A DNA stretch of 64,000 nt from an uncultured SAR116 cluster alpha proteobacterium (GCA_902596655.1 CACJUX010000006.1:18782-82781), one strand, 5' to 3'. Counted from the first letter of the stretch, positions 8,781 through 18,367 are shown. The notes: generated by a model from the sequence alone, not told the origin. A program made the numbers and translations.

Positions 8781-10184
8781 TCATGATGCGTGACCGGTTC
8801 TGACCATCAGATCATATGCCATCTGGCGGTGGTTGCTCAGCAGCATGTCCATATCCATGCTGGTAAGCTGGCCGTCGGCGACAACAACACTACCATTGAT
8901 GATGGTGTAACTGGCTTTGGTTGGGCCACAGAACAAGAGCGAGGCAAGTATATCCCAGTCGCTACTGGCAAAATCGACAGTGCGCCTGTCAAAACAGGCT
9001 ATATCGGCGGCCATACCCGGGGCCAGCATACCAATGTCATCGCGCCCAAGCACCGCCGCGCCGCCACGTGTTGCGGTCACCAGCGCCTCGCGCGCGCTCA
9101 TAGCAGTGCTACCCTGATTGACCCGTTGCAACAGCATTGTCTGGCGCGCCTCATTCAACATATGACCGCTGTCATTCGACGCCGAGCCATCGACGCCAAG
9201 CCCGACCTTCATGCCAGCGTCAAGCATCGCCCTGACCGGAGCAATGCCGCTGGCAAGGCGCATGTTTGAACACGGGCAATGGGCAACGCCGGTGCCGGTG
9301 CGGGCAAACAGCTGGATCTCATCGGCATCCAGCTGCACACAATGGGCATGCCAGACGTCGTCGCCGGTCCATCCCACTGCCTCGATATAGTCGCCTGGAC
9401 GCATTCCATAGGTGGCAAGGCTGTAATCAATGTCCTCGCTGTTCTCGGCTAGATGCGTGTGCATGCCGACACCGTAGCTACGCGCCATACGCGCCGTCTC
9501 GCGCATCAGATCCATGCTCACCGAAAAGGGCGAACAGGGAGCCAGTGCAATGCGTTGCATCGCATATCTGTCGGGGTTGTGATGTGCCTCGATGACGCGC
9601 TGGCAGTCGGCCAGTATGTCGGCTTCTGGCGCGCACAACTGGTCTGGTGGCAGGCCGCCCGCGCTCTCGCCAATGCTCATAGACCCACGGGTGCCGTGAA
9701 AGCGCACTCCAACATCTGCCGCGGCACCCAACGCATCATCAAGCCGTGCGCCATTGGGATAGAGATAGAGATGGTCGGACGAGGTGGTGCAACCGCTTAG
9801 CGCCAGCTCGGCAAGGCCAAGCGCAGTTGACCAGTAGATATGGTCAGGCCCGATATGCGACCAGATCGGATAGAGTGTCTGCAGCCAGGCGAACAGCGGT
9901 GCATTCTGCGCTGCCGGGACAGCGCGCGTCAAATTCTGAAACAGGTGATGGTGCGTATTGACCATGCCGGGGATCACCACATGACCCTGCATGTCGAGAA
10001 CGATGTCGGCGTCATGTGGCAGCTCGTCGCCGGCACCAACTGTCTCGATCACGCCATCACGTGCAAACAGGCCACCGCCTTGGATTTCCCGGCCAACATC
10101 GTCACCGGCGCGGCCTGTCATGCCCCCGACAGGCTGCATGGTGCAGAGCAGATCGGCATTTCTAAGTAATAATGTTTCAGGCAT
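8781..10184 (-). CDS. 8-oxoguanine deaminase-like amidohydrolase
   Basis: About 467 residues from ATG 10184; a start seven codons earlier is possible. Zinc-dependent amidohydrolase of the COG0402/TrzN-AtzB group. It has the metal motif THHHLFQNLTRAVP near residue 75, HTHLAEN in the middle and GLGVDGSASND near residue 310. The phrase NLTRAVPAAQNAPLF matches proteins annotated as 8-oxoguanine deaminase (8-oxoguanine to urate plus ammonia). A related role such as guanine or an N-alkyl-triazine substrate cannot be excluded. The purine neighbours support a purine substrate, whose product would enter the PuuD pathway. Confidence 0.82.
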   Translation of the reverse strand: MPETLLLRNADLLCTMQPVGGMTGRAGDDVGREIQGGGLFARDGVIETVGAGDELPHDADIVLDMQGHVVIPGMVNTHHHLFQNLTRAVPAAQNAPLFAWLQTLYPIWSHIGPDHIYWSTALGLAELALSGCTTSSDHLYLYPNGARLDDALGAAADVGVRFHGTRGSMSIGESAGGLPPDQLCAPEADILADCQRVIEAHHNPDRYAMQRIALAPCSPFSVSMDLMRETARMARSYGVGMHTHLAENSEDIDYSLATYGMRPGDYIEAVGWTGDDVWHAHCVQLDADEIQLFARTGTGVAHCPCSNMRLASGIAPVRAMLDAGMKVGLGVDGSASNDSGHMLNEARQTMLLQRVNQGSTAMSAREALVTATRGGAAVLGRDDIGMLAPGMAADIACFDRRTVDFASSDWDILASLLFCGPTKASYTIINGSVVVADGQLTSMDMDMLLSNHRQMAYDLMVRTGHAS

Positions 10185-10275
10185 GAAAGTGGAGTCCTCA
10201 CGCAAATACCGTCAGCCCCATATGGAGACTGACGGCACTATAGGCTGTTTAAACACCGCTGTTAAGCCGGGTGTT

Positions 10276-11547
10276 TCAGTCAGCATCCTCTGGCAGAACG
10301 AGGTTCAGAACGACCGCCAGAACGGCAACTGGCAACAGGCCGGATACGGCCAGCATTTCCAGCCAGTCAGACAGATGCTGCATTGATTTTGGCACCTGCT
10401 GGAGGCCGAGACCAACTGACATAGATGTTGCCAGGATCATCATGTTGCGCCGAGACCAGTTGACGCTGGACAGCATGCTGACACCTGCGGACAGCACCAT
10501 GCCGAACATCAGGATGACGCCGCCGCCCAGTACCGAGATCGGCATGGCGGCAACCACCGCTCCCACCTTCGGGATCAGGCCACAAGCAATCAGGAACAGC
10601 GCCGACAATGTCACCACTGAACGGCTCATCACCCCAGTCATCGAAATCAGAACGACATTCTGGCTGAACGAGGTGTTCGGCAGGCCGCCAAAGACGCCAG
10701 CGATTGCCGAACCAATACCATCGGCATAGGTGTCGCCGGCAAGCTCCTTGTCGGTGGCCTCACGACCGGCACTACCCTTGGCAATGCCTGAGATGTCACC
10801 AACTGTCTCGATCGCGCTGACGATTGAAATCAGGCACATGCCGAAGATCGCCACGCCGCTGAACTCGATTCCATATTTGAACGGTGTTGGTACGGTAAAC
10901 CAGGCGGCGTTTGCCACACCACCGAAATTGACTGCGCCCGTTGCGATGCCAACCAGATAGCCGGCGACAAGGCCAAGCAGAATGGCGGCTGACGATGCAA
11001 TGCCACGGGTGAAAAATTTGAAACCAAGTGCAACAAGGATCACCACAAGCGCCAGACGTCAGCGGCTGAAATCACCCCAGGCGGGGTTGTTCATCTGAAA
11101 ATCAGCAGCACCACCAGCAGCATATTTGATGCCAACAGGCAACAGATACAGACCGATTGCTTTGATCACCATACCGGTCACCAGCGGTGGAAACCAATTG
11201 CGGATCCGGCCGATAATGGCACCTAGAGCTGCGTGAAACACCCCGGCAACCAAAACTGCGCCAAACAGGGCGGCAATGCCGCTTGATTTCACAATGCTGA
11301 TCATGATCGGAACGAAGGCAAAGCTGGTTCCCTGCATTACAGGAAGCCGCGTGCCAACAGGGCCACAGCCAATTGTTTGAAATAATGTCGCCACACCGGC
11401 AAACAGCATCGCCATCTGGATGAGGAACACCATGTCAGCGCCGCCAAAAGCAAATCCGGCAGCACCCGCAATGATAATCGATGGGGTCACATTACTGGCA
11501 AACATCGCCAGAACATGCTGCAAGCCAAGCGCCACGCGTGGCCCCAT
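10276..11547 (-). pseudogene. NCS2 xanthine/uracil permease interrupted by in-frame TGA
   Basis: Two minus-strand open frames in the same phase, 11547-11062 (162 codons) and 11058-10276, are separated by a TGA at 11061-11059. Read through, they make one NCS2 (XanQ/UacT-like) permease of about 423 residues with GLQHVLAMFASNVTP, the QGTSFAFVPIM motif and IPKVGAVVAAMPISVLGGG. The stop falls in a loop between helices (GDFSR-stop-RLALVVILVALG). Family members often have Trp near here, so TGG to TGA is the simplest change. Codons upstream of 11547 also look coding (AQLQDPDFDLP) but lack a start. Either a nonsense mutation or a sequencing error; the protein would be nonfunctional if real. Confidence 0.85.
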
Positions 11548-11613
11548 CGGTAGGTCAAAATCCGGATCCTGAAGTTGAGCCGGAGTCGCTGTAAAGCAAA
11601 ATCAAACCGAAGA

Positions 11614-11626
11614 CTACAACATGTAG
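11614..11626. repeat. Short inverted repeat upstream of the permease gene
   Basis: CTACA-ACA-TGTAG, a perfect 5-bp-arm palindrome about 70 bases upstream of the first ATG of the NCS2 permease, inside its AT-rich leader (11548-11742). It could be an operator or an RNA hairpin. No purine riboswitch consensus was recognised around it. Confidence 0.3.
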
Positions 11627-11742
11627 AATTTTTGGTGACAAAAAATCAATATATTGTGTTTTTAATCCTCAAAATGGGTGACAAAATCACGCTGTTTTCG
11701 CATCTGGGCGTGCTTTTTTACCCTGTGTCGCTCCAATTTGGA

Positions 11743-12681
11743 TCAGCCGTGGCGCCACTGGTCATAGAATTGTGACAGGGCGAGACCCGCAAGGATGACC
11801 ATGAGGGCTATCAGGAAATGCCCGGGCAGGGGTTCGAGCAAGACCACCGCCCCAATGATCACCGCCCAGAGGGGCACCTGATAATTGACCAGCGAGAGGA
11901 AGGGAGGTCCTGCGCGTTTGATCAGGACTGTCAACAGGATTGTCGCTGCGGCTGTAGGGAACAGGGCCAGATAGATGACGCCGGCAAATGCTGGCAGGCT
12001 AGCCGTCTGTGGCAATCCCTCAAACAGCAATGCCGTTGGGATCAGAATCGCTGCGCCCAAAAGCAGGCCGGTAGTAGCAAAAGACTGAGTTGGGATTGGC
12101 GGACATAATCGGGTCACGATGCTGCCGATGGCATAGCAGCAGCTGGCCCCAACGCAGGCGATCTGGGCCAGAAACAGTGATGGCTCTGTTTCACCATCAC
12201 CAAGAAGGCTGTCACCACCGACCAGCAGAAAGACACCGGCAAAGCCGATGACAAATCCGGCGACCTTTGCCCGTGTCATCCGCTCACCCGGCACCAGGAA
12301 GTGGCTGAGTGGCAGGACCAGCAGCGGCACCACCGCCATACAGACACCGGCAAAACTCGAGGTAACCTGTTGTTGCCCCCAGGCCAGCAGCGAGAATGGC
12401 AGCGCATTGGTGAACAGGCCCATGCCAAAACAATGCAGCCAGATCCGTTTTTCAGTGGGGTTTGCAAAGCCTGGCAGCCTGTGCCCTGTTCCCAGCGCAA
12501 CGGCCAGAAGCAGGACTGCTGCCAGCGATACCCGTATGGCGGCGTTAGTGATCGGTTTGAAATCGATCAGCGACATCTCGACACCCAGGAAGCTGCTGCC
12601 CCAGATCAGGCCTAGCAGACCAAGCAGCGCCCAGCTGCCTGCTGTCGGTTCGTGTCGCGCCAATGGGGATTGCAGAGTCAT
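11743..12681 (-). CDS. EamA/DMT-family transporter
   Basis: 312 residues with ten predicted helices and two EamA repeats (first repeat near GLLGLIWGSSFLGVEMSL). RhaT/EamA-type inner-membrane carrier of unknown substrate. It begins 26 bases after the kynureninase stop on the same strand, so the two are probably cotranscribed. A role with tryptophan-derived metabolites is possible but only positional. The C-terminus ends with a short charged tail. Confidence 0.85.
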   Translation of the reverse strand: MTLQSPLARHEPTAGSWALLGLLGLIWGSSFLGVEMSLIDFKPITNAAIRVSLAAVLLLAVALGTGHRLPGFANPTEKRIWLHCFGMGLFTNALPFSLLAWGQQQVTSSFAGVCMAVVPLLVLPLSHFLVPGERMTRAKVAGFVIGFAGVFLLVGGDSLLGDGETEPSLFLAQIACVGASCCYAIGSIVTRLCPPIPTQSFATTGLLLGAAILIPTALLFEGLPQTASLPAFAGVIYLALFPTAAATILLTVLIKRAGPPFLSLVNYQVPLWAVIIGAVVLLEPLPGHFLIALMVILAGLALSQFYDQWRHG

Positions 12682-12707
12682 TTTGCCACCTTGGTCAACC
12701 TATAGTG

Positions 12708-13967
12708 TTAAGTTACCGTTTTGCGGGCGTGGAATTGTGGGGCGTCCCACTGCCGCGTGTCCAGAATATGCGCAAATTTGTCGGCCGCATGCCACACATC
12801 GGCAAAGCCAACATAAAGCGGAGCAAAGCCAAAGCGCAGAATGTCGGGACTGCGAAAATCACCAATCACTCCGGCGGCGATCAACGCACTCATCATCGCA
12901 TAACCACCATCGGGGTGGCTGAATGACACTTGAGATCCGCGCTGTTGCCGCTCGCGTGGGGTGATCAGCGTCAGATCATGGCCAGCGCATTTGTGGTCAA
13001 TCAAGTTGATGAAGTAATCTGCCAGATCGAGTGATTTTTCCCGCAATGCCGATAGGTCAACATCCGCCCAGACATTGAGCGCCTGATCGAGTGCAACCAT
13101 GCTCAACACTGGCGGTGTGCCACACAAGAACTGCTTTATATCGCGGGCTGGCTCATAGTCTGGGGAATAGGCGAAGGGTGTTGCATGGGCAAACCAGCCT
13201 GAAAGCGGCTGCTGGCAGTGGCCAAGATGCTGCGGTGCGACATAGAGATAGCCGGGCGCGCCCGGCCCGCCATTCAAATATTTATAGGTGCAGCCAACGG
13301 CAAAATCGACTCTTGCCGCGGCAACCTCCACTGGCATGGCGCCAGCTGAATGCGCAAGGTCCCATATCACCAGTGCGCCAACGGCATGCGCCGCAGCTGT
13401 CAGCGCCGCCATATCATGGCGAAAGCCATTGCGGTAATTGACATGGGTGAGCATGAGAACAGCAACATTCTCATCCAGTGCCGACAGCACCGCCTGCGGT
13501 GTGTCAACCCTGACCAGCTCATGGGTTTCGCCCGTCAGCCGGATCAGGCCGTTGGCGATATAATTGTCGGTCGGAAAATTGTCGCGTTCGGTCAGAATTC
13601 TGCGGCGTTTGCCACCATTCATGGCTGTCGCCCTATCAAGTGCTGCGGCAAGCAATTTGAAAAGATTGACCGAGGTGGAATCGGCGATGACAACACTGCC
13701 TGGTTCAGCGCCGATGACTGTCTCCAGCTTGGCCGCAACGCTCAGCGGCAGGTCAACCCAGCCAGCGCTGTTCCAGCTGCGGATCAGATCAACACCCCAT
13801 TCGCTGGCAAGCGTGTCTGCAACGCGTTGATCAACACCTTTTGGTAGCGCGCCAAGCGAGTTGCCATCAAGATAGATGATCCCTTCAGGCAGAGTGAATC
13901 GGTCTGCCATTCCAGCCAGCGGGTCGGCGGCATCGAGCACCGCGGCAGCGGCAATGGAGAGATCCAT
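12708..13967 (-). CDS. kynU: Kynureninase
   Basis: About 419 residues from ATG 13967; the frame runs open to 14000, but MDLSIAAA fits the family start better. A PLP enzyme that cleaves kynurenine to anthranilate and alanine (or 3-hydroxykynurenine to 3-hydroxyanthranilate). Visible features are YLDGNSLGALPKG near the N-terminus, SWNSAGW, the DLAHSAGAMPV segment, and the PLP lysine in CTYKYLNGGPGAPGYLYV. Other tryptophan-degradation genes (kynA, kynB) are not in the window. It diverges from the quinone oxidoreductase gene. Confidence 0.95.
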   Translation of the reverse strand: MDLSIAAAAVLDAADPLAGMADRFTLPEGIIYLDGNSLGALPKGVDQRVADTLASEWGVDLIRSWNSAGWVDLPLSVAAKLETVIGAEPGSVVIADSTSVNLFKLLAAALDRATAMNGGKRRRILTERDNFPTDNYIANGLIRLTGETHELVRVDTPQAVLSALDENVAVLMLTHVNYRNGFRHDMAALTAAAHAVGALVIWDLAHSAGAMPVEVAAARVDFAVGCTYKYLNGGPGAPGYLYVAPQHLGHCQQPLSGWFAHATPFAYSPDYEPARDIKQFLCGTPPVLSMVALDQALNVWADVDLSALREKSLDLADYFINLIDHKCAGHDLTLITPRERQQRGSQVSFSHPDGGYAMMSALIAAGVIGDFRSPDILRFGFAPLYVGFADVWHAADKFAHILDTRQWDAPQFHARKTVT

Positions 13968-14144
13968 GATCGTAAGAAACCTCATAAACAAAGAGCACAT
14001 GGCTGGACAAAACGCGGCGTGCTCCCATATCTACAGCTGCGGTGGTCTGGCAACATCCTATTTATCTTTGCCGGTTTTGTCTATTCTCGCCATTGACAAT
14101 TCGCCACCAACTGAACGCTGAAAAAACCTGCAGGAGTAAGTGAA

Positions 14145-15119
14145 ATGCCATTCGCAATGGTCGCAAAGACAAAGGGCGGTGCCGATGTGCTGGCCCGCAT
14201 GGATATAGACGTGCCGCAGGCGGGAGAAGACGAGGTTCTGGTCCGCCATGAGGCGATTGGCGTCAATTTCATTGATATCTATATTCGCGAGGGAGCCTAT
14301 CCCTGGCCGGTTGAGGAAAATCTCATCCTTGGCAGTGAGGGATGCGGCATTGTCGAGGCGGTTGGTGAAGGCGTTGACGGGATTGCCGTTGGTGATCGGG
14401 TTGCCTATGCCCAGCCGAACGGTGCCTATGCGACGCACCGTGTCATTGCTGCGGCAATGGTGGTCAGGGTATCGGATGCAATCGCCTCTGATGTTGCCGC
14501 GGCCACCATGCTCAAGGGGCTGACCGTCGCCTATCTGGTTAACCGCAGCTATCAGGTAAAACCGGGTAATGTGGTGCTGTTTCATGCGGCAGCTGGCGGT
14601 GTCGGCCTGTTGGCTGGTCAATGGCTGAAATCGTTGGGAGCAACGGTAATTGGCACGGCCGGTGGAGCAGAAAAATGCGCCCTTGCGGCCGCCAATGGCT
14701 ATGATCATGTGATTGATTACCGGACGCAGGATTTTGCCGTAGAAATTGACCAGATTACCGATGGTGTCGGCGTCGATGTCGTCTATGATTCGGTTGGCAA
14801 AGACACAATGGCAAAAAGCCTGACAGCAACTCGTCGCCATGGAACTGTGGTCAATTTTGGCCAATCATCCGGTCCCTACACTGATTTTCAGATCAAGGAT
14901 CTGGCTATTGGTTCACTCTATCTGACGCGCCCGACGCTGTTCCATTTCACCGCTGAACGTGCCTGGCTGGAAGCAGCCAGCGCTGAAATGTTCGAGCGCA
15001 TTGCCAATGGTGGCCTGTCGGTTGTAATCAACCAGCATGTTCCTCTGGAAGACGTTGCCGATGCGCACCGTGCACTTGCTGGCCGGCAGACAACGGGATG
15101 CACGGTCCTGACCGTCTAG
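14145..15119 (+). CDS. qor: NADPH:quinone oxidoreductase, zinc-independent MDR family
   Basis: 324 residues. Cytosolic medium-chain dehydrogenase/reductase that reduces quinones with NADPH. It has the GroES-like N-terminal domain (GVNFIDIYIREGAYPWP near residue 40), the QOR signature LKGLTVAYLVNRSYQVKPG, and the nucleotide-binding HAAAGGVGLLAGQW near residue 150. No zinc-ligand cysteines are seen, as expected for Qor. The start is supported by an AGGAG ribosome-binding site 9 bases upstream of ATG 14145. Monocistronic, followed by a strong terminator. Confidence 0.92.
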   Translation: MPFAMVAKTKGGADVLARMDIDVPQAGEDEVLVRHEAIGVNFIDIYIREGAYPWPVEENLILGSEGCGIVEAVGEGVDGIAVGDRVAYAQPNGAYATHRVIAAAMVVRVSDAIASDVAAATMLKGLTVAYLVNRSYQVKPGNVVLFHAAAGGVGLLAGQWLKSLGATVIGTAGGAEKCALAAANGYDHVIDYRTQDFAVEIDQITDGVGVDVVYDSVGKDTMAKSLTATRRHGTVVNFGQSSGPYTDFQIKDLAIGSLYLTRPTLFHFTAERAWLEAASAEMFERIANGGLSVVINQHVPLEDVADAHRALAGRQTTGCTVLTV

Positions 15120-15154
15120 GTGGCAATGTTCTGAACGCCGGCCCTGCAGAGATC

Positions 15155-15195
15155 AAAAAAACCGCGCAGGACTAATCCTGCGCGGCTGCCTTTTT
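15155..15195. terminator. Bidirectional rho-independent terminator
   Basis: A perfect 10-bp stem (CCGCGCAGGA 15162-15171 / TCCTGCGCGG 15176-15185) with a 4-base loop. A run of seven A lies on the left and T5 follows at 15191-15195, so it can end transcription of qor on the plus strand and of xsc on the minus strand. Confidence 0.92.
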
Positions 15196-15231
15196 ACGGA
15201 ATGGCGATGCCGTGCCAAATTTTTGTAATAG

Positions 15232-17010
15232 TTATGCCAGCGCCTGCTTGCGCATGTCACCTTTGCTGATGCCAGCCACTGAAACGGGCTTTTTCATCGC
15301 ATCGCGGCGGAATGGCTCGCCAAGTTCCTGGTTGAGCATCACCTCGATGAAGGTTGTCTTGCCGTCCTTCATCTGGGCACCTACAGCCTTGTCTAGTGCG
15401 TCGGTCAACTCGTCCATCGAATAGACAGCGACGCCTTCAACGCCGCACGCTTTTGCAATACCGGCATAGGAAACCTGCTGGTCAAGTTCAGTGCCGACGA
15501 AATTGTCATCAAACCACAAGGTGGTGTTGCGCTTTTCCGCGCCCCACTGATAGTTGCGGAAGATGATCATGGTGATTGGCGGCCATTCGTCTCTGCCGAT
15601 CGCGGACATTTCATTCATTGAAATGCCAAAGGCACCATCGCCGGCAAAACCAACGACTGGCACATCTGGCCGGCCGATCTTTGCGCCCATGATTGACGGC
15701 AGACCATAGCCGCACGGGCCGAACAGGCCGGGTGCTAGATATTTGCGTCCGTTCTCAAAGGTAGGGTAGGCATTGCCAATGGCGCAGTTGTTGCCGATAT
15801 CGGACGAGATAATAGCGTCTTTTGGCAAGGCGCTCTGGATAGCACGCCACGCCATGCGGGGTGACATTTTTGCTGGCTCACGGCCGCGAGCCCGCTCGTT
15901 CCATGTTGTTCCCGGATCATCATCTTCATGATCAAGCGAGGTCAGTTCCTGTGCCCAAGCTGATTTTATCGTGGCAATGATTTCTTTGCGTGCGGCGCGA
16001 CACTTATCGCCTGCCTTGCTTCCAAGCTTTTCTAAAAGACTTTCGGCCACCTGTTTTGCATCGCCAACGATGCCGATAGTCACTGGCTTGGTTAGACCAA
16101 TACGGTCAGGTTTAATGTCGACTTGAATGATTTTGGCGTCCTTTGGCCAGTAATCAATGCCATAGCTAGGCAGTGTTGAAAACGGGTTTAGGCGGGTGCC
16201 AAGGGCGAGAACAACATCGGCTTTGGCAATCAATTCCATGCCCGCCTTTGATCCGTTATAGCCAAGTGGCCCAGCGTGCAGTGGGTGTGAACCTGGAAAT
16301 GCGTCATTATGCTGATAGCCGCAGCAGACCGGGGCATCCAGACGTTCAGCAAGTTTCATCGAGGCGTCAATGGCGCCACCAATGACTACACCAGCGCCGT
16401 TCAGCATGACTGGGAATTCGGCCTCTGACAGCATCTGTGCGGCCTCACTCAGGGCAGAATCCCCACCTGCTGGGCGCTCGAACTCGACGATGGCCGGTAA
16501 TTCGATGTCTATGACTTGCGTCCAGAAATCACGTGGCACATTGATCTGCGCCGGTGCTGAGGCGCGTTTTGCTTGCAGAATCACCCGGTTAAGAGTTTCA
16601 GCGATACGTGATGGATCCCGCACCTCTTCCTGGTAGGCAACCATATCCTCGAACAGCGCCATTTGTTCAACTTCTTGAAAGCCACCCTGACCAAGCGTTT
16701 TGTTAGCCGCTTGCGGTGTCACCAGCAAAAGCGGTGTGTGGTTCCAATAGGCGGTTTTGACGGGTGTAACAAAATTTGTGATACCGGGGCCGTTCTGGGC
16801 AACCATCATCGACATCTGGCCGGTAGCTCGGGTGAAACCATCTGCCATCATGCCAGCGTTACATTCATGCGCCGCATCCCAGAAGGTGATGCCGGCTTCT
16901 GGAAATAAGTCGGAAATTGGCATCATTGCTGAGCCAATGATACCAAAGGCGTGTTCAATACCATGCATCTGTAAAACTTTTACAAATGCTTCTTCGGTTG
17001 TCATCTTCAT
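15232..17010 (-). CDS. xsc: Sulfoacetaldehyde acetyltransferase
   Basis: About 592 residues from ATG 17010; the frame is open to 17115, but the family begins MKMTTEEAFVKVLQMHGIEHAFGIIGSAMMPISD. It is a ThDP- and Mg-dependent enzyme converting sulfoacetaldehyde and phosphate to acetyl phosphate and sulfite in the breakdown of taurine and related sulfonates. The ThDP motif begins GDGAFGISMNEMSAIGRDEW near residue 470, with the following FRNYQWGAEKRN typical of Xsc. The N-terminal domain contains the catalytic glutamate in the AHECNAGMMADG stretch. No taurine transaminase, tauR, transporter or pta gene is adjacent. Confidence 0.95.
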   Translation of the reverse strand: MKMTTEEAFVKVLQMHGIEHAFGIIGSAMMPISDLFPEAGITFWDAAHECNAGMMADGFTRATGQMSMMVAQNGPGITNFVTPVKTAYWNHTPLLLVTPQAANKTLGQGGFQEVEQMALFEDMVAYQEEVRDPSRIAETLNRVILQAKRASAPAQINVPRDFWTQVIDIELPAIVEFERPAGGDSALSEAAQMLSEAEFPVMLNGAGVVIGGAIDASMKLAERLDAPVCCGYQHNDAFPGSHPLHAGPLGYNGSKAGMELIAKADVVLALGTRLNPFSTLPSYGIDYWPKDAKIIQVDIKPDRIGLTKPVTIGIVGDAKQVAESLLEKLGSKAGDKCRAARKEIIATIKSAWAQELTSLDHEDDDPGTTWNERARGREPAKMSPRMAWRAIQSALPKDAIISSDIGNNCAIGNAYPTFENGRKYLAPGLFGPCGYGLPSIMGAKIGRPDVPVVGFAGDGAFGISMNEMSAIGRDEWPPITMIIFRNYQWGAEKRNTTLWFDDNFVGTELDQQVSYAGIAKACGVEGVAVYSMDELTDALDKAVGAQMKDGKTTFIEVMLNQELGEPFRRDAMKKPVSVAGISKGDMRKQALA

Positions 17011-17373
17011 GATGTGGTCCCCTATTGTTTTTGCGGTTTTAAAACGTAAAGTTGTGATGCGTTCGTCTGTAAATGTCCGAGTTGTCCAATTAAACCCTCC
17101 CCTCGCAGTGAACACGGGGCCGGAAACGCGGACAGGGATTCAACAGCGCTGGTTTTCCGCGTTTTCTATTACTATCAATCGCAGGCTGTGCCAACTGGGA
17201 TTAGAGCCAGATTTTGCTAAATTTGGGTCCAAATTCCTAAACTGGGCGCTTTTGGCGCACTAGTATGGTTTTTTGGCTTCCCATGACTTTACAATAGCAG
17301 CAAAAAGTTGCCCGGCTGTTGGCTTGGGTATAGCGTGTGCGCTAGCATTATGGTGCGATTGAGTGGCAGTGAT
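17011..17373. promoter_or_regulatory. Divergent intergenic region between xsc and an EamA gene
   Basis: 363 bases with no convincing gene. It must hold the two divergent promoters, though no clear -35/-10 pair was identified. It contains a 16-base palindrome, AATTTGG-GT-CCAAATT (17220-17235), suitable as a repressor or activator site, and a longer 9-bp-arm inverted repeat, AAACGCGGA (17124-17132) with TCCGCGTTT (17156-17164), inside the probable xsc leader. Confidence 0.45.
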
Positions 17374-18276
17374 ATGGCAGTTTGGGTGTGGGTGACATTA
17401 GCGGCGGCGGCGGCGCAGACAATTCGTGGTGCAGGCCAGCGGGGATTAAAACCGAAGCTAGGTGATTTTGGGGCAAGCCTGATCCGCTTTTCCTATGCTA
17501 TTCCGTTTGCCTGGGCATGGATCTACCTCTATAGCGACCTCGCTGGCCAGACGATTCCCGTCTGGAACCAGCCCTTTTTGTTTTGGGTGACGATCGCGGC
17601 GGTGATGCAGATCATCTTTACCGTGACGCTGGTGATACTGTTCTCGCACCGGTCCTTTGCTGCGGGGACGGCCTTTTCCAAGACCGAGGTGGTCCAGGCA
17701 GCCATTTTTGAGGCATTGATCGTAGGTTTTGTCGTTAGCTTTCAAGTTGGTCTTGCGATTGTAATTGGTGTCATTGCCGTGTTTTTCCTGTCGCTAGCAA
17801 AGAGCAGCCTGACTTTTGGTAATCTTTTGCGCTCGTTGGTGACCCGGCAAACCGCAATCGGTCTTGCCAGCGGTGCAAGCCTTGGGTTCTGCACGGTTGC
17901 CTACCGGGTAGCCACGGATTCGCTGGAAGGTGCGGATCTGATGATGCGGGCCAGCCTGTCAGGCGGTGTTTCAGTGCTGATGCAGACGGTGCTTTTGGGC
18001 GGTTTTATGTGGTTGCGGGCACGGGATCAGCTGATTGCCACATTTGTGGAATGGCGGGTCAGTTTGATTGTTGGGCTTTCTGGTGCGGTTGCAACCGTTT
18101 GTTGGTTCTACGCATTTTCAGCGCATGCGGTGGCACCGGTGCGGGCTGTCGGCCAGATCGAACTGCTATTCGTTCTTGGAATTTCCTTTTTCTATTTCCG
18201 CGAGACGCCGAGCTGGAAAGAGCTCGTGGCAATGGTTTTGCTGGTGATTTCGATCGTTATGGTTTTGTTGGGGTAG
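17374..18276 (+). CDS. EamA/DMT-family transporter
   Basis: About 300 residues from ATG 17374; ATG 17350 and TTG 17308 are alternative starts. Ten hydrophobic helices in two EamA-like halves; the N-terminal half has AAAQTIRGAGQRGLKPKLGDF, resembling multidrug resistance/permease proteins of the DMT superfamily. Substrate unknown. It diverges from xsc, so an export role for a sulfonate breakdown product is conceivable but unproven. It precedes the surface-glycan locus without sharing its low GC. Confidence 0.75.
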   Translation: MAVWVWVTLAAAAAQTIRGAGQRGLKPKLGDFGASLIRFSYAIPFAWAWIYLYSDLAGQTIPVWNQPFLFWVTIAAVMQIIFTVTLVILFSHRSFAAGTAFSKTEVVQAAIFEALIVGFVVSFQVGLAIVIGVIAVFFLSLAKSSLTFGNLLRSLVTRQTAIGLASGASLGFCTVAYRVATDSLEGADLMMRASLSGGVSVLMQTVLLGGFMWLRARDQLIATFVEWRVSLIVGLSGAVATVCWFYAFSAHAVAPVRAVGQIELLFVLGISFFYFRETPSWKELVAMVLLVISIVMVLLG

Positions 18277-18280
18277 TGTT

Positions 18281-18323
18281 TTCATTCATATGGTGAACGA
18301 ACTCTTGCATTCATTTTATGAAT
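18281..18323. promoter_or_regulatory. Two palindromes in the regulator leader (candidate operators)
   Basis: The 91-base gap before the MarR-like gene contains ATTCAT-TTT-ATGAAT (18309-18323), a perfect 6-bp-arm palindrome, and an imperfect one, TTCATTC...GAACGAA (18281-18301). Both share the ATTCAT half-site. Their position and spacing suit autoregulation by the winged-helix protein that follows. Confidence 0.45.
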
Positions 18324-18367
18324 GAATTACGTTTTGTTTTTTTTCAAAGCGTGTAAGAACTTTTGGA

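Noticed and set aside
11059..11061. TGA read as tryptophan or selenocysteine
   Set aside because: Several neighbouring genes end in TGA, no SECIS-like hairpin was evident after the codon, and the family has no selenoproteins; a nonsense change or sequencing error is simpler.
11548..11742. Purine riboswitch in the permease leader
   Set aside because: Only a short palindrome was found; the conserved loops of the guanine/xanthine aptamers were not recognised.
14058..14864. 268-codon minus-strand open frame opposite qor
   Set aside because: Antisense shadow of a clear quinone oxidoreductase with a good ribosome-binding site on the plus strand.
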